From Chromatiales bacterium (GTDB lineage Bacteria > Pseudomonadota > Gammaproteobacteria > RBG-16-57-12): 48,437 nt of DNA. Each line of letters begins with the position of its first letter. Positions within the stretch are counted from its first letter, which is position 1. Made by a program: the position numbers and the translations under genes. Shown piece by piece: positions 19,731 through 29,780 of this stretch. The stretch lies in NCBI GenBank assembly GCA_026989455.1, contig JALSJH010000106.1, positions 1 through 48,437 of the forward strand, in the 5' to 3' direction. The notes under the pieces are model-generated. The model had not been told where the DNA came from. It saw only the letters and a list, made by a program, of their open reading frames with translations, and did not search any database.

Positions 19731-20363
19731 TTAACGATGGCGGATAACTAAACCATCCAGTGCCAACTTCTCTTGAAGGCTCTCTTTAACCACTTGTGCC
19801 TGTTCTTGTTTTATCTCGGGCCCGACCCTTACCCGATAAACAGTCTCAGCGCCCTCTGCTCGTTCAACAAAAGTGCTAAAACCGTGACCACGCAGTTTAT
19901 CTCGCAGTGCAAGCGCGTTCGCTTGACTTGAGAAGCTGCCCACCTGTACAACCCAACCGGAAACAGCAGCAGCTCTCTCCACTGGAGGCGCTATTTGTGG
20001 CTCAGCAGGAGGGGGAGGCGTGATGGGTTGTGGCTTCGCTACCGGCGCTACATCTGGAGGAGGAGCAACCACCTCTTCATCTTTTGCGGGCAGCACAATG
20101 TCGAGCAGTGATGTTGATGTTGCTGCCGGTTTTTCACTCTCCTGAATAACGCGCCGCTGCACCGTATCAGCTTGGGCTGGCAATGCCTTAATCTCCAGCG
20201 GTATAATTTCGGTCTTTGCTAGGTAGTCCGGTTTTTCAGGGATATTGCTGCCGGTAATTCTCTTTTCGCCACTTTCGCTAAGGATCATCGGCAGTACAAT
20301 CACGGCTATCGAGAGTATAATAACAGCGCCAACAATACGTTGTTTGGTACGATTATTTTCCAT
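19731..20363 (-). CDS. DedD-like SPOR domain protein
   Basis: A 210-residue protein with a short cytoplasmic N-terminus, one membrane helix (about 10-28), a Pro/Ala-rich periplasmic linker, and a C-terminal SPOR domain (about 133-208, WVVQVGSFSSQANALALRDKLRGHGF). SPOR domains bind denuded septal peptidoglycan, so a role in cell division is likely. Its start overlaps the folC end by 11 bases, showing one transcript. Confidence 0.88.
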   Translation of the reverse strand: MENNRTKQRIVGAVIILSIAVIVLPMILSESGEKRITGSNIPEKPDYLAKTEIIPLEIKALPAQADTVQRRVIQESEKPAATSTSLLDIVLPAKDEEVVAPPPDVAPVAKPQPITPPPPAEPQIAPPVERAAAVSGWVVQVGSFSSQANALALRDKLRGHGFSTFVERAEGAETVYRVRVGPEIKQEQAQVVKESLQEKLALDGLVIRHR

Positions 20364-21651
20364 TGCTGTTTATTATCCTGTCATTAGAAGCTGCCGTCAT
20401 CTCGTTCAGAGCGACAGCAATGGTAAAGAAGGAACCAAATACGACAATCTGGTCGGCTGGCCCGGCATCTTTCAACGCTTGTTGATATGCCAGCTCAACC
20501 GTTGCAAGCTGATGAATGCGTTTAATGCCCTGCTCTTCCAGTAGCGGGAGAAGTTGTGCTGCTGTTGCGGCACGTGGTTGCTCCAAATCACCAATATACC
20601 ACTCATCAATTAAGGGGTGAATAATCTGAATAACCTCATCAATCGCCTTATCACCCATCATTGCAAACACGGCTCTAGTTTTACCCAAGCATTCGATGCT
20701 CTGAAGGTTTATTTTGAGCTGTTCTACGGCGTGGGGATTGTGCCCCACATCAAGAATTTGGCGCAGTGGTGTCGAAATAATCTGAAAACGCCCCGCCACC
20801 TGTGCATCAAGCAGACCGGCACGCAGCTCAGTCTGAGCGATGGGCAGTTGTTGGTTAAGAGACTCCAGCACCATCAATACGCCAGCGGCATTTTTCAGCT
20901 GAAACTCGCCCCGCATGGCAGGCATGGGTAAGCTCTCTCGCTTGCGATGGGGTGATTGCCAGCGCCAGCCTGAGCCGGTCGTTTCGTATTGATAGCTCTG
21001 TTCAAGGGTGTAGAGTTGCGCGCCAATTTTATTGGCATGTGCCAGCAGTGAATCGGGCGGATTGGCGCTTGCAAACACCACGGGCCGTCCCTTTCGCATA
21101 ATACCGGCCTTCTCAAAACCGATACTTTCAATGTCTGAGCCCAGCCACTCCTCATGGTCAATACCAATATTGGTAATCAGCGCGATATCCGCATCGATAA
21201 TATTAACCGCATCAAGTCGACCACCGAGCCCCACCTCAAGAATAACCACATCCAGCGGGGTGCGATTGAAAATATCCAACGCCGCCAGCGTACCGAATTC
21301 AAAATAGCTCAGGGAGATTTCACCCCGTGCCCGGTTCACCCGTTCGAAAGCATCACAGAGTATTTGGTCATCCACTTCATGACCATGGAGCTTTATGCGT
21401 TCGTTATATTTCAGCAGATGGGGGGAGGTATAGTTGCCAACACGATAACCCGCAGCCCGCAGAATGGCATCAAGCAGGGCAACGGACGAACCTTTGCCGT
21501 TGGTTCCACCCACGGTGATAACCCGGTATGCCGGGCGCTCACGACAGAGCCGCTGATAGACCTGGCCAACACGTTCAAGACCTAACTCAATCTCACTGGG
21601 ATGAAACTGCTCTTGCCACGCTAACCATTGCTGAAGAGTTTCAAATCCCAT
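20353..21651 (-). CDS. folC: Folylpolyglutamate / dihydrofolate synthase
   Basis: A 432-residue Mur-ligase-family enzyme adding glutamate to dihydropteroate and folates. The P-loop is VGGTNGKGSS (about 47-56); other family marks are YTSPHLLKYNERI and GLGGRLDAVN. In the C-terminal domain DVGHNPHA is the conserved motif. Starts MGFETLQQWLAW, 11 bp after accD, and overlaps the SPOR gene. Confidence 0.95.
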   Translation of the reverse strand: MGFETLQQWLAWQEQFHPSEIELGLERVGQVYQRLCRERPAYRVITVGGTNGKGSSVALLDAILRAAGYRVGNYTSPHLLKYNERIKLHGHEVDDQILCDAFERVNRARGEISLSYFEFGTLAALDIFNRTPLDVVILEVGLGGRLDAVNIIDADIALITNIGIDHEEWLGSDIESIGFEKAGIMRKGRPVVFASANPPDSLLAHANKIGAQLYTLEQSYQYETTGSGWRWQSPHRKRESLPMPAMRGEFQLKNAAGVLMVLESLNQQLPIAQTELRAGLLDAQVAGRFQIISTPLRQILDVGHNPHAVEQLKINLQSIECLGKTRAVFAMMGDKAIDEVIQIIHPLIDEWYIGDLEQPRAATAAQLLPLLEEQGIKRIHQLATVELAYQQALKDAGPADQIVVFGSFFTIAVALNEMTAASNDRIINSNGK

Positions 21652-21662
21652 GGTAAAGAGGT

Positions 21663-22538
21663 TCAGCGCGCACCTTGAGAGGTCTCTGAATAGTTTGTCA
21701 GTAGTGAGAGGGAATTAGCTAGGCGATCACGCAACTGGTGACGATGGATAATCATATCCAGCCCCCCGTGCTCCAACAGGAACTCACTACGCTGAAACCC
21801 TTCAGGGAGTGTCTGACGTACTGTCTGCTCAATAACACGCGGCCCGGCAAAACCAATCAGCGCCTTGGGTTCAGCAACATTCAGATCACCCAGCATGGCA
21901 AAGCTGGCCGATACACCCCCCATGGTCGGGTCGGTCATCACGGAGACAAAGGGGGTGCCTTGTTCACGCATTTTAGCTAATACCGCTGATGTTTTCGCCA
22001 TTTGCATAAGAGAGAAGAGTGCCTCTTGCATGCGCGCTCCCCCTGAGGCGGAGAAACAGACAAAAGGAATGTTATTTTCCAGCGCGACGTTGGCTGCACG
22101 GGTAAATTTCTCACCGACCACGGAACCCATAGATCCCCCCATAAAGGAGAAGTCAAAAGCTGCGGATACAATGGGAAGCCCTTTCAGGGTGCCCCGCATA
22201 ACAATCATCGCATCCTTTTCACCCGATGATTTCTGATACTGACTAATGCGATCCTTATATTTTTTACTGTCTTTAAACTTCAAAACATCCACAGGAGACA
22301 TATCGGCAGCAATCTCTTCACGCCCCGCCTCATCTAAAAAAACCTCTAAGCGGGTACGACCGGTCAGGCGCATATGATGGTCGCATTTGGGGCAGACATT
22401 CAGGCTGCGTTCCAACTCCGGACGGTAGAGCACATCATCGCACTCACCACATTTAACCCAGACCCCTTCGGGGATGCCTTTTTTACCACCCGATTCAGTA
22501 CGAATTTTAGAAGGTATAAGATTCTTCAACCAACTCAT
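21663..22538 (-). CDS. accD: Acetyl-CoA carboxylase carboxyltransferase subunit beta
   Basis: A 291-residue subunit forming malonyl-CoA together with AccA. A four-cysteine zinc ribbon (C30, C33, C49, C52) is followed by the crotonase-type core with [12 protein letters not shown] and [16 protein letters not shown]. It lies 14 bp after trpA and 11 bp before folC, so it is co-transcribed with the trp genes. Confidence 0.97.
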   Translation of the reverse strand: MSWLKNLIPSKIRTESGGKKGIPEGVWVKCGECDDVLYRPELERSLNVCPKCDHHMRLTGRTRLEVFLDEAGREEIAADMSPVDVLKFKDSKKYKDRISQYQKSSGEKDAMIVMRGTLKGLPIVSAAFDFSFMGGSMGSVVGEKFTRAANVALENNIPFVCFSASGGARMQEALFSLMQMAKTSAVLAKMREQGTPFVSVMTDPTMGGVSASFAMLGDLNVAEPKALIGFAGPRVIEQTVRQTLPEGFQRSEFLLEHGGLDMIIHRHQLRDRLANSLSLLTNYSETSQGAR

Positions 22539-22552
22539 GGTATTTATCCTGT

Positions 22553-23368
22553 TTAGTTAGGGATGCTCTGATCAAGCGCACCGCGAATACTAGAGAGCAT
22601 CGCCACGATATTTGCGGTGATCAATGCCGGATTACCGGCACCCTCTTCAATTTTCTTCACAATAGCACTACCCACAATAATGGCATCCGCCTCTTTTCCA
22701 ATGGCAACTGCCGTTTCAGCATCCCGAATGCCAAATCCAACACCCAGCGGTAAATCAGTCACCTGGCGGATGCTCTTAAGCTTTTCAGCCGCCCCTTCAA
22801 CATCCAAATGACCCGCACCGGTCACCCCTTTTAAGGAGACATAATAGACAAAACCACTGGCATTCGAAACCAGGGAAGCGATACGTGCGGCGGTGCTGGT
22901 CGGTGCAATCAGAAAGATAGGGTCAACCCCCTGCTCTCTGAGTAACGGGATGCACTCACCCCCCTCTTCGGGTGGCATATCCACCGTGAGTACACCATCC
23001 ACACCCGCATTTGCCGCCGCAGAGGCAAACTCCGCATAACCCATCGCCTCGATCGGATTGAGGTAGCCCATTAATATTACCGGGGTTCTCTTATCCTGCA
23101 TACGAAACGCTTTAACCATCTCAAACACATCACGCAGTGAGACGTTATGCTCTAACGCCCGCTCAGCAGCCTTTTGAATCACCGGGCCATCGGCCATTGG
23201 GTCAGAGAAAGGCACTCCCAGCTCAATAATGTTTGCCCCCGCTTCAACCATCGCGTGCATAAGTGGCACGGTGAGTTCCGGCGTGTAATCGCCTGCGGTG
23301 ATATAGGGTATCAACGCCTTGCGGTTGTTACTTTTCAATCGCTCAAAGGTTGCAGCAATACGGCTCAT
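22553..23368 (-). CDS. trpA: Tryptophan synthase alpha subunit
   Basis: A 271-residue TIM barrel that cleaves indole-3-glycerol phosphate to indole. The catalytic Glu is E49 in [11 protein letters not shown] and the catalytic Asp is D60 in PMADGP. PYITAGD and [12 protein letters not shown] are family signatures. It partners TrpB, whose gene ends 12 bp upstream. Confidence 0.97.
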   Translation of the reverse strand: MSRIAATFERLKSNNRKALIPYITAGDYTPELTVPLMHAMVEAGANIIELGVPFSDPMADGPVIQKAAERALEHNVSLRDVFEMVKAFRMQDKRTPVILMGYLNPIEAMGYAEFASAAANAGVDGVLTVDMPPEEGGECIPLLREQGVDPIFLIAPTSTAARIASLVSNASGFVYYVSLKGVTGAGHLDVEGAAEKLKSIRQVTDLPLGVGFGIRDAETAVAIGKEADAIIVGSAIVKKIEEGAGNPALITANIVAMLSSIRGALDQSIPN

Positions 23369-23380
23369 AGCTGAACTCCC

Positions 23381-24604
23381 TTAAAATTCGATGCCGTCGC
23401 GGGTTGCGACAGTGTGGATATCTTTATCGCCGCGCCCGGAGAGGTTAACAATAATGTTTTTATCTTTTGACATGGTTTTTGCTAGTTTCATGGCATAAGC
23501 CAGTGCGTGGCTGGACTCCAATGCAGGCAAGATACCTTCAATTTGGGTCAAAGCATAAAATGCCGCCATCGCCTCATCATCGCTGATCGCCACATAGTGA
23601 GCGCGACCAACATCCTTCAACCAGGCATGCTCAGGGCCAACACCCGGATAGTCGAGGCCAGCTGAGATTGAGTGAGTGTGCGAAATTTGGCCATTCTCAT
23701 CTTCCATCAGGTAGGTGCGGTTACCGTGCAATACCCCCGGCACCCCGGCACAAAGTGGTGCGGCGTGGTTACCGGTTTCCAAGCCATCACCCGCTGCCTC
23801 AACCCCATACATTTCGACACTCTCATCGCGCATAAAGGGGTAGAATAATCCCATTGCATTGGAACCACCGCCAACACAAGCCACCAATGCATCGGGCAGA
23901 CGAGCCGTTTTTTCAATACACTGTGCGCGCGCTTCGCGGCCAATAATAGACTGAAAGTCACGCACCATGGCAGGGTAAGGGTGAGGCCCGGCCACTGTGC
24001 CAATAATGTAGAAGGTGTCATCAATATGAGTCACCCAATCACGCATCGCCTCGTTCAAGGCATCTTTCAAGGTTTTTGTGCCAGACTCAACCGGGATAAC
24101 CGTTGCACCCAACAGCTTCATACGGTAGACATTTTGCGCTTGGCGCTCCACATCAACCGCACCCATATAAACCACACACTCAAGCCCCAGACGAGCTGCA
24201 ACCGTTGCGGTCGCCACCCCGTGTTGTCCAGCACCCGTCTCGGCAATAATACGGGTTTTGCCCATACGCTTGGCCAGTAGTGCTTGGCCAATGGTATTGT
24301 TTATCTTGTGAGCTCCGGTGTGGTTAAGGTCTTCACGCTTAAGATAGATCTGCGCACCTCCCAGCTGCTGAGACCACCGCTCTGCATGGTAGAGTGGCGA
24401 GGGGCGACCGACGTAGTCCTGAAAATCCTTATCCAGCTCTTTAATAAACTCAGGATCGTGCTGGTACTTTTCATACGCAATACGCAACTCATCCAGTGCC
24501 GCCATCAGGGTTTCAGCGACAAACAAGCCACCATACACACCAAAGTGGCCTTTGCTATCCGGGAGATCAGGCAACTCAGCCCAGCTCTTTACACAATCAG
24601 ACAC
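23381..24604 (-). CDS. trpB: Tryptophan synthase beta subunit
   Basis: A 407-residue PLP enzyme joining indole and serine. The PLP lysine is K100 in [10 protein letters not shown], and [10 protein letters not shown] binds the PLP phosphate. It is the TrpB1 type by length and by pairing with trpA. It starts with GTG, overlapping the trpF end by 8 bases, which fits translational coupling. Confidence 0.97.
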   Translation of the reverse strand: MSDCVKSWAELPDLPDSKGHFGVYGGLFVAETLMAALDELRIAYEKYQHDPEFIKELDKDFQDYVGRPSPLYHAERWSQQLGGAQIYLKREDLNHTGAHKINNTIGQALLAKRMGKTRIIAETGAGQHGVATATVAARLGLECVVYMGAVDVERQAQNVYRMKLLGATVIPVESGTKTLKDALNEAMRDWVTHIDDTFYIIGTVAGPHPYPAMVRDFQSIIGREARAQCIEKTARLPDALVACVGGGSNAMGLFYPFMRDESVEMYGVEAAGDGLETGNHAAPLCAGVPGVLHGNRTYLMEDENGQISHTHSISAGLDYPGVGPEHAWLKDVGRAHYVAISDDEAMAAFYALTQIEGILPALESSHALAYAMKLAKTMSKDKNIIVNLSGRGDKDIHTVATRDGIEF

Positions 24605-25214
24605 GTTTTACCTCGTTGATAAAGGCTGCAATTTTTGCAGCGTCTTTGATTCCTTTGCTCGCCTCAACCCCGCCACTTACATCCACTGCGTAGGGGGAAG
24701 CTTGTTCAATGGCACCCGCCACATTAGCGGCATCTAGGCCACCGGCCAAAACAATGGGTTTTTGCATTTTATCGGGAATACGCCCCCAGTCAAAGGTGGT
24801 TCCGGTGCCGCCGGGTACACCGGGCTGGTAACTATCCAGTAACAGCGCCTTGGCATTTTCATAGCGCAGCACCCATGACTCAAGAGAGAGCCCCTCACGC
24901 ATCCGAACCGCCTTCATGTAGGGCTTATCAAACTGCTCGCAATATTCGGCAGACTCGTCACCATGAAACTGCAACAGATCGAGTGATACCCTTTGTATAA
25001 CATCCTCGACAAAATCTTTATCCGCATCAACAAACAACCCCACGCTGCTGACAAAGGGTGGCAGTGCCGCGACGATATTTGCCGCCTGCTGAATACCGAC
25101 GGCACGGGGGCTGGGGGCATAAAACACTAAACCGATCGCATCGGCACCTAACGCTGCCACAGCCAGAGCATCTTCAATGCGAGTAATACCACATATTTTA
25201 ACGCGAGTTGTCAT
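24597..25214 (-). CDS. trpF: Phosphoribosylanthranilate isomerase
   Basis: A 205-residue TIM barrel for the third step of tryptophan synthesis. KICGITR at residues 6-12 holds the catalytic Cys, and the C-terminal VDVSGGVE strand binds phosphate. It heads trpF-trpB-trpA-accD and follows truA by 14 bp. No leader peptide or attenuator is visible before it. Confidence 0.96.
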   Translation of the reverse strand: MTTRVKICGITRIEDALAVAALGADAIGLVFYAPSPRAVGIQQAANIVAALPPFVSSVGLFVDADKDFVEDVIQRVSLDLLQFHGDESAEYCEQFDKPYMKAVRMREGLSLESWVLRYENAKALLLDSYQPGVPGGTGTTFDWGRIPDKMQKPIVLAGGLDAANVAGAIEQASPYAVDVSGGVEASKGIKDAAKIAAFINEVKRV

Positions 25215-25228
25215 ATTATCCTATCGAT

Positions 25229-26008
25229 CTACCAAACCAGCGAGCTATTTTCCACTCTGGGTATTTCAAACTCATCAGGGTACTTTACACCCATAAAGTA
25301 GAGGCCGGAGGGGTGTGCAGTAACCCCTCCCATGCGGCGATCCTTATGTGCTAACACCTCACCTGCCCAGCGGGACTGTTGCTCACCACAGCCGATCGCC
25401 ATCAATACACCGGCAATATTACGCACCATATGATGTAAAAAAGCGTTGGCTTCTATATCGATAAAAACCATCTCATTCTGACGCGATACCTCAACCCTGT
25501 GCACCGTCCGTATCGGGCTTTTTGCCTGGCATGCCACCGCACGATATGAGGAGAAGTCATGCTCACCCACTAGGTGCTGGGCCGCCTGCTGCATCAGCAC
25601 CACATCAAGTGGACGGTACTCCCAAGTGGTGCGCCAAGCCAAAAAACTAGGGCGCACATCCCGATTACAAATAACGTAGCGATAACGCCGACTCAAGGCG
25701 GAGAAACGCGCATGAAATTTATCACTTACCGGCCGCAGCCAGACAATAGAGATCGACTTGGACAAGTTGGCATTTCCGCCCATCACCCAAGATCGGATAG
25801 TGCGCTCTGCATCACTGTCGAAGTGGACAATTTGCCCCACACCATGCACCCCGGCGTCGGTCCGCCCGGCACAAACAATCTCTATTGGGTGGTTGGCAAC
25901 ACTAGAGAGCGCTTTTTCTACATTTTCCTGCACACTGGGGGAGTGCTTTTGCCGCTGCCAGCCGCAAAATTCACGCCCATCATACTCAATTCGAGCTGCA
26001 TATTTCAT
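25229..26008 (-). CDS. truA: tRNA pseudouridine(38-40) synthase
   Basis: A 259-residue enzyme modifying the tRNA anticodon stem-loop. The catalytic Asp is D51 in CAGRTDAGVHG. MKYAARIEYDG is the normal N-terminus; a 17-codon upstream extension would run into the previous gene. The ATG overlaps the stop of the upstream membrane protein gene as ATGA. Confidence 0.95.
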   Translation of the reverse strand: MKYAARIEYDGREFCGWQRQKHSPSVQENVEKALSSVANHPIEIVCAGRTDAGVHGVGQIVHFDSDAERTIRSWVMGGNANLSKSISIVWLRPVSDKFHARFSALSRRYRYVICNRDVRPSFLAWRTTWEYRPLDVVLMQQAAQHLVGEHDFSSYRAVACQAKSPIRTVHRVEVSRQNEMVFIDIEANAFLHHMVRNIAGVLMAIGCGEQQSRWAGEVLAHKDRRMGGVTAHPSGLYFMGVKYPDEFEIPRVENSSLVW

Positions 26009-26673
26009 AAAACAAGAAAAGTCCCAGACAGTACAGATAACATAAGCCACTGCAACCAACCCGGTGCCTGCAAAATAGGCACCTCAATTGCTCGACACGG
26101 CAGTGAGTGCGCATGTTGCGTGACCTGATCAAATAAATCAACCATTCGAACAGCCGCAGCCCGCATTCGTTGGCGTAGCCCTTTCGTAACAACAGGAGGT
26201 GTGGCCACCATTGCGGGCAGATCACCCACCGCTTCCAGGGTAAGTGCCAGCCGCACAGCAAGCCGTTCATGTGGCAAGCCCAACCGTGCAAAGGGGTGCA
26301 GCAACCACAACAGTGCGGCGATCATCATTATTAACGGAGTTGATTGTAACAACAAGCTCACTGCGAGAACCAGCAGCAGTAAAATAGCCACGCGATGGAG
26401 GCCGATCATCACCCCCTCATAGCTGGGAGACCAGGCTAATAATTCTGGAAAAATGGGGGTACCCGGTGTAAACCAGAGGTAAACAATAACGATTGAGAGC
26501 AGTAACCAGCGTAACCGTGCTGCCATTTTCAACGCCAACATGATCTCAGCATCTCTAACAACAACAAAACCAATCACGGTCAATAACAGCGCAAAAAACC
26601 ACTGCGACCATCCGCCCCACACTGTCATCAGCGCGGCCAATAACAACAGTAGAATTTTTATTACCGGATGCAT
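26005..26673 (-). CDS. CbiQ/EcfT-like membrane protein
   Basis: A 222-residue integral membrane protein with about five hydrophobic segments, including two adjacent ones at the N-terminus, and a basic loop (GLRQRMRAAAVRM) before the last. The segment LGLPHERLAVRLALTLEAV resembles the transmembrane T component of energy-coupling factor transporters. No ATPase or S-component gene lies nearby, so it would be an orphan. It is translationally coupled to truA. Treat the family call as tentative. Confidence 0.55.
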   Translation of the reverse strand: MHPVIKILLLLLAALMTVWGGWSQWFFALLLTVIGFVVVRDAEIMLALKMAARLRWLLLSIVIVYLWFTPGTPIFPELLAWSPSYEGVMIGLHRVAILLLLVLAVSLLLQSTPLIMMIAALLWLLHPFARLGLPHERLAVRLALTLEAVGDLPAMVATPPVVTKGLRQRMRAAAVRMVDLFDQVTQHAHSLPCRAIEVPILQAPGWLQWLMLSVLSGTFLVL

Positions 26674-26699
26674 CTGCTTATTTCCACTCTATAAAAACA

Positions 26700-26738
26700 G
26701 CACGGCCCGCTGATCATCACTCCAGCAGGCCGTTTTTT
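26700..26738. terminator. Rho-independent terminator after fimV
   Basis: ACGGCCCGCTG (26702-26712) pairs with CAGCAGGCCGT (26723-26733) with one mismatch, followed by a T run on the plus strand and GCTGTTTTTAT on the minus strand. On the minus strand it ends the fimV transcript. Confidence 0.75.
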
Positions 26739-26752
26739 CATAGAAAGTTCGA

Positions 26753-29515
26753 TCAAAGCTGTTTAAGCAGTGCTTGCGCCTCTTCCTTTTGCTCGTCGGT
26801 GCCTTCCTGCATAACCTCATCAATAATGCTTTGCGCACCCTCGTTGTCACCCATATCAACGTAGGCGCGTGCTAGGTCCAGCTTGGTACCCACCTCATCA
26901 AGGTCTGCAAAAGGGTTGTCATCGTCAAAGTCACTACCACCATCTTCCATCAGGTCAGCCATTGAACCAAGATCGACCTTATCAAGGTCATCCTTATCCT
27001 TACTGGATTCAGCAGCGACACTCTCATCTAGAGAGTCAGCCGCATCAAACAGATCCGACTCTAAGTCAGCCACTGGCTCCGATGGTTTTCTTTCATCCGC
27101 ATCCAGTGCGTCAGCCGCGTCAAATAGGTCTGACTCTAAATCAGACACTGGCTCCGATGGTTTGCTCTCACTATCATCCAGATCCAACACATCAAAGTCA
27201 TCAATGTCACTCTTCTTCTCTTCAACTACGACCTCTTCATTGAATTCGGTCGAACCCTCATCCAGTGGCTTATCTGCCTTAAACTCTTCCGACAACTCAA
27301 CACCATCTACCGTATCCGATCCCGCTGTTTTCTCTGCAAAACTATCGGAACCGAACTCCAGTGAGTTGGATGCGATATCTTCATTCAACTGCTGCTCTTT
27401 CGCTTCATCAAGTGAGTTTTCAGTGCTTAGAGCCTCCAGACTACCCGAGTCAAACTCTAGGCCATTATTATCGGTCGCCTCATCGCTCTTCTCGGTGTCC
27501 GTAACATTACTCTCCAACTCGGCAAAGGAGTCATCCAGCGGCTTCTCTTCAAGTTGTTCCAGCTTGTCGTCCAGCTCATTGAAGTTAAACTCATCCATCT
27601 CGTCCCGCGGCACCTCGTCAGTCGACACCCCAATCTCGGAACTATTACTCTGCGAAGAGAGCATCTCTGATGATTCAACGCCAGGGCTTTCCACTTCGTT
27701 CAATACCTGGCTTGACTCCGGTGCATCGTGATCAGCAGTATCACCTTCACCTCCAAAGAGGGCATTACCTGGTTGCAGCTCACGCCCCATGGCACAAACT
27801 TTAACCCAGCCACCTCCCAGCAAGTTACCACCGAGAGTACCGTGATAGCTCTGCGCGGCCTCTAGGAACTTATCTTTCTCCCCACCCGCGTGGTAAATTT
27901 CCAGCAGCTTGGTGTGGTACTCTTCACGCTCAGGGTCGCTTTGCAGAGCGCCTTTAATGATCTCCTCAGCCTGGGTATAACGACCGTATGCGAGGTAAAC
28001 ATCCGCTTCTGATATAGGATCTATTTCACCAATATCACTCTGCAACCCCTCCATAGAGGTGGATGAGAAATCGGTCAACAATGAACTTTCAGTACTATCT
28101 TGAGCGACATCTGTAGAGGCTGTTGCCGCCGCAGGAGTCGCTTTCGCTGCCGCACCACCCGCAGGTACTTCACCCATAGGTATATTGGTCGGCTGACTGA
28201 GAATACTCTCTTGATATTCATCCTGTTTACGGCGCTGATAGAGCAGAAACCCTAACGCTGCAATCAAGCCGATGACCAGTGCGATCAAGGCCAGTGCCAA
28301 GGGGCTATCAAACAGCCCTGTCGCTTCTGGCTCAGCTTGTGTCACCACTTGTGGTTGTGGCTGTACTTTTGCACTCTGCTGGATTGCAGCCAGCTCGCTA
28401 TCTTTCAGCTGAACTAGGCGCTGAAGTGAATCAAGCTGTCCTTCCAATTTAGCCAGGCGATCGGTCAGCTCTGTTGTCTCTTGGTGATTGGCCAATAGCT
28501 GTTCGTTAGCTATTGCCAGCTGTTCATTGACGCTATCCAGTGCATCTGATGTCACCCCAGCTTGCGCCTGGGCTTGTTCATCCACCCCAGCACTGGTCAA
28601 CTTCAATTGTGCCGGTGCCGCCGGGCGCTGATCGCTAGCATTAGCAGCCGAAGTAGCGTCTGCTTTAGTTTGCTCTCCAACAGCTGTTAAACCCGCCGTG
28701 GCAGAGGCATCCGCTGTTCCGCCGTTCTTCCACTCCCGATATTGGCGTGAAACTTCCCGCTGCGCTTCCGCTTTACTCAGAGAGGTCATTGTTGCCGGAT
28801 CATTGATCCGCAGCACATAGCCCATTTTCAGGTTATTAACATTACCACGATAAAATGCGTCCGGATTATCACGCAAAATGGTCAACATCACTTGGTGGAT
28901 TGAGACATCGCGGTCACCCCGCATCGCCGTGGCAACAGCCCACAACGTATCATTCGCACGACTGGGGCCATACTCAATCGAACCGCTGTTACGATCAGTG
29001 TGCAGTAGGGAGTGCTGATTTGTTGCGGCTACCGCGACTTGATTTGTTGTGGGCGCAGCTTCATGACGTGGTGCTGCAACCCGTGCGGGGGCTACCTGGA
29101 GTGGTACCGCCTCCATCATGGTGGGTGGATCGACAAGAACAGTGAACTGGCGAAGGGCGTGGCCATTTGGCCACTTCGCCTCTACCAGAAAGTTAAGGAA
29201 AGGTTCGCGAATTGGTTTGGATGATGAGACTTGAATATAGCTCTTACCATCTGCCCCCTGCACCACTTTGAACTGCAACTGCTCAAGAAACTCTGGGCGA
29301 TCAATTCCATAGCGGATAAACATGGCATCAGATGCGAGGTTGACCTTGAGCCCGTCAAGGTCCTCTGCCGTAGCAGAGCGTATTATAATCTCAGCTTCAA
29401 GGTGTTGATCCAGAGCCGAATTCATTGAGATATTACCCAGACCCAATGCCAACACACCGGTAGGTATCAACAATGCCAACGAAGCCGTTACGGAGGCCAG
29501 TTTGCGCTTCACCAT
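26753..29515 (-). CDS. fimV: FimV/HubP-type polar hub protein
   Basis: A 920-residue envelope protein. It has a signal peptide (MVKRKLASVTASLALLIPTG, cleavage near VLA-LG), the FimV N-terminal domain, and a LysM-type domain (near TLWAVATAMRGD) that binds peptidoglycan. A coiled coil (TTELTDRLAKLEGQL onward), one membrane helix (LALALIALVIGLIAALGF), a TPR-like cytoplasmic part and a long acidic region follow. The C-terminal FimV domain (KLDLARAYVDMGDNEGAQ) ends the protein. FimV organises type IV pili, flagella and chemosensory complexes at the pole. I choose the ATG with AGGA eight bases upstream; in-frame starts at 29545 and 29581 lack a ribosome site. The acidic region holds a tandem 25-residue duplication. 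Confidence 0.9.
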   Translation of the reverse strand: MVKRKLASVTASLALLIPTGVLALGLGNISMNSALDQHLEAEIIIRSATAEDLDGLKVNLASDAMFIRYGIDRPEFLEQLQFKVVQGADGKSYIQVSSSKPIREPFLNFLVEAKWPNGHALRQFTVLVDPPTMMEAVPLQVAPARVAAPRHEAAPTTNQVAVAATNQHSLLHTDRNSGSIEYGPSRANDTLWAVATAMRGDRDVSIHQVMLTILRDNPDAFYRGNVNNLKMGYVLRINDPATMTSLSKAEAQREVSRQYREWKNGGTADASATAGLTAVGEQTKADATSAANASDQRPAAPAQLKLTSAGVDEQAQAQAGVTSDALDSVNEQLAIANEQLLANHQETTELTDRLAKLEGQLDSLQRLVQLKDSELAAIQQSAKVQPQPQVVTQAEPEATGLFDSPLALALIALVIGLIAALGFLLYQRRKQDEYQESILSQPTNIPMGEVPAGGAAAKATPAAATASTDVAQDSTESSLLTDFSSTSMEGLQSDIGEIDPISEADVYLAYGRYTQAEEIIKGALQSDPEREEYHTKLLEIYHAGGEKDKFLEAAQSYHGTLGGNLLGGGWVKVCAMGRELQPGNALFGGEGDTADHDAPESSQVLNEVESPGVESSEMLSSQSNSSEIGVSTDEVPRDEMDEFNFNELDDKLEQLEEKPLDDSFAELESNVTDTEKSDEATDNNGLEFDSGSLEALSTENSLDEAKEQQLNEDIASNSLEFGSDSFAEKTAGSDTVDGVELSEEFKADKPLDEGSTEFNEEVVVEEKKSDIDDFDVLDLDDSESKPSEPVSDLESDLFDAADALDADERKPSEPVADLESDLFDAADSLDESVAAESSKDKDDLDKVDLGSMADLMEDGGSDFDDDNPFADLDEVGTKLDLARAYVDMGDNEGAQSIIDEVMQEGTDEQKEEAQALLKQL
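27035..27184 (-). repeat. Tandem 75-bp duplication inside fimV
   Basis: Two adjacent in-frame 75-bp units, roughly 27110-27184 and 27035-27109, each encode 25 residues of the form KPSEPV-DLESDLFDAAD. The copies differ at only a few residues. Confidence 0.85.
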
Positions 29516-29780
29516 TCTCTTGTTCCTGCTTTTAGATGTATCCATAGCCGGGGTTACCACCCCAATGAGACCTTTGTACACGTTATATTTTTCACCCTGT
29601 CAGCACTAAAAACATGTTCGAAACCCTTGTTGACACCTGCAAGTTCCAATTTTTAGAGCCGTTTTAAAGTGCTGTGGTAAAAACTATTTTTTATGCAAAA
29701 ATCTCCCGATATATGTTGTTATTGTACGGAATAAATTGAAAAATACTTAATCCAGTACGTCGACACTCACTACTATTACT

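Noticed and set aside
25215-25228. trp leader peptide/attenuator before trpF
   Set aside because: The gap to truA is only 14 bases, so there is no room for a leader.
26883-27731. A long plus-strand frame (282 codons) opposite fimV
   Set aside because: It is almost only serine, the expected antisense reading of the acidic Asp/Glu-rich fimV region.
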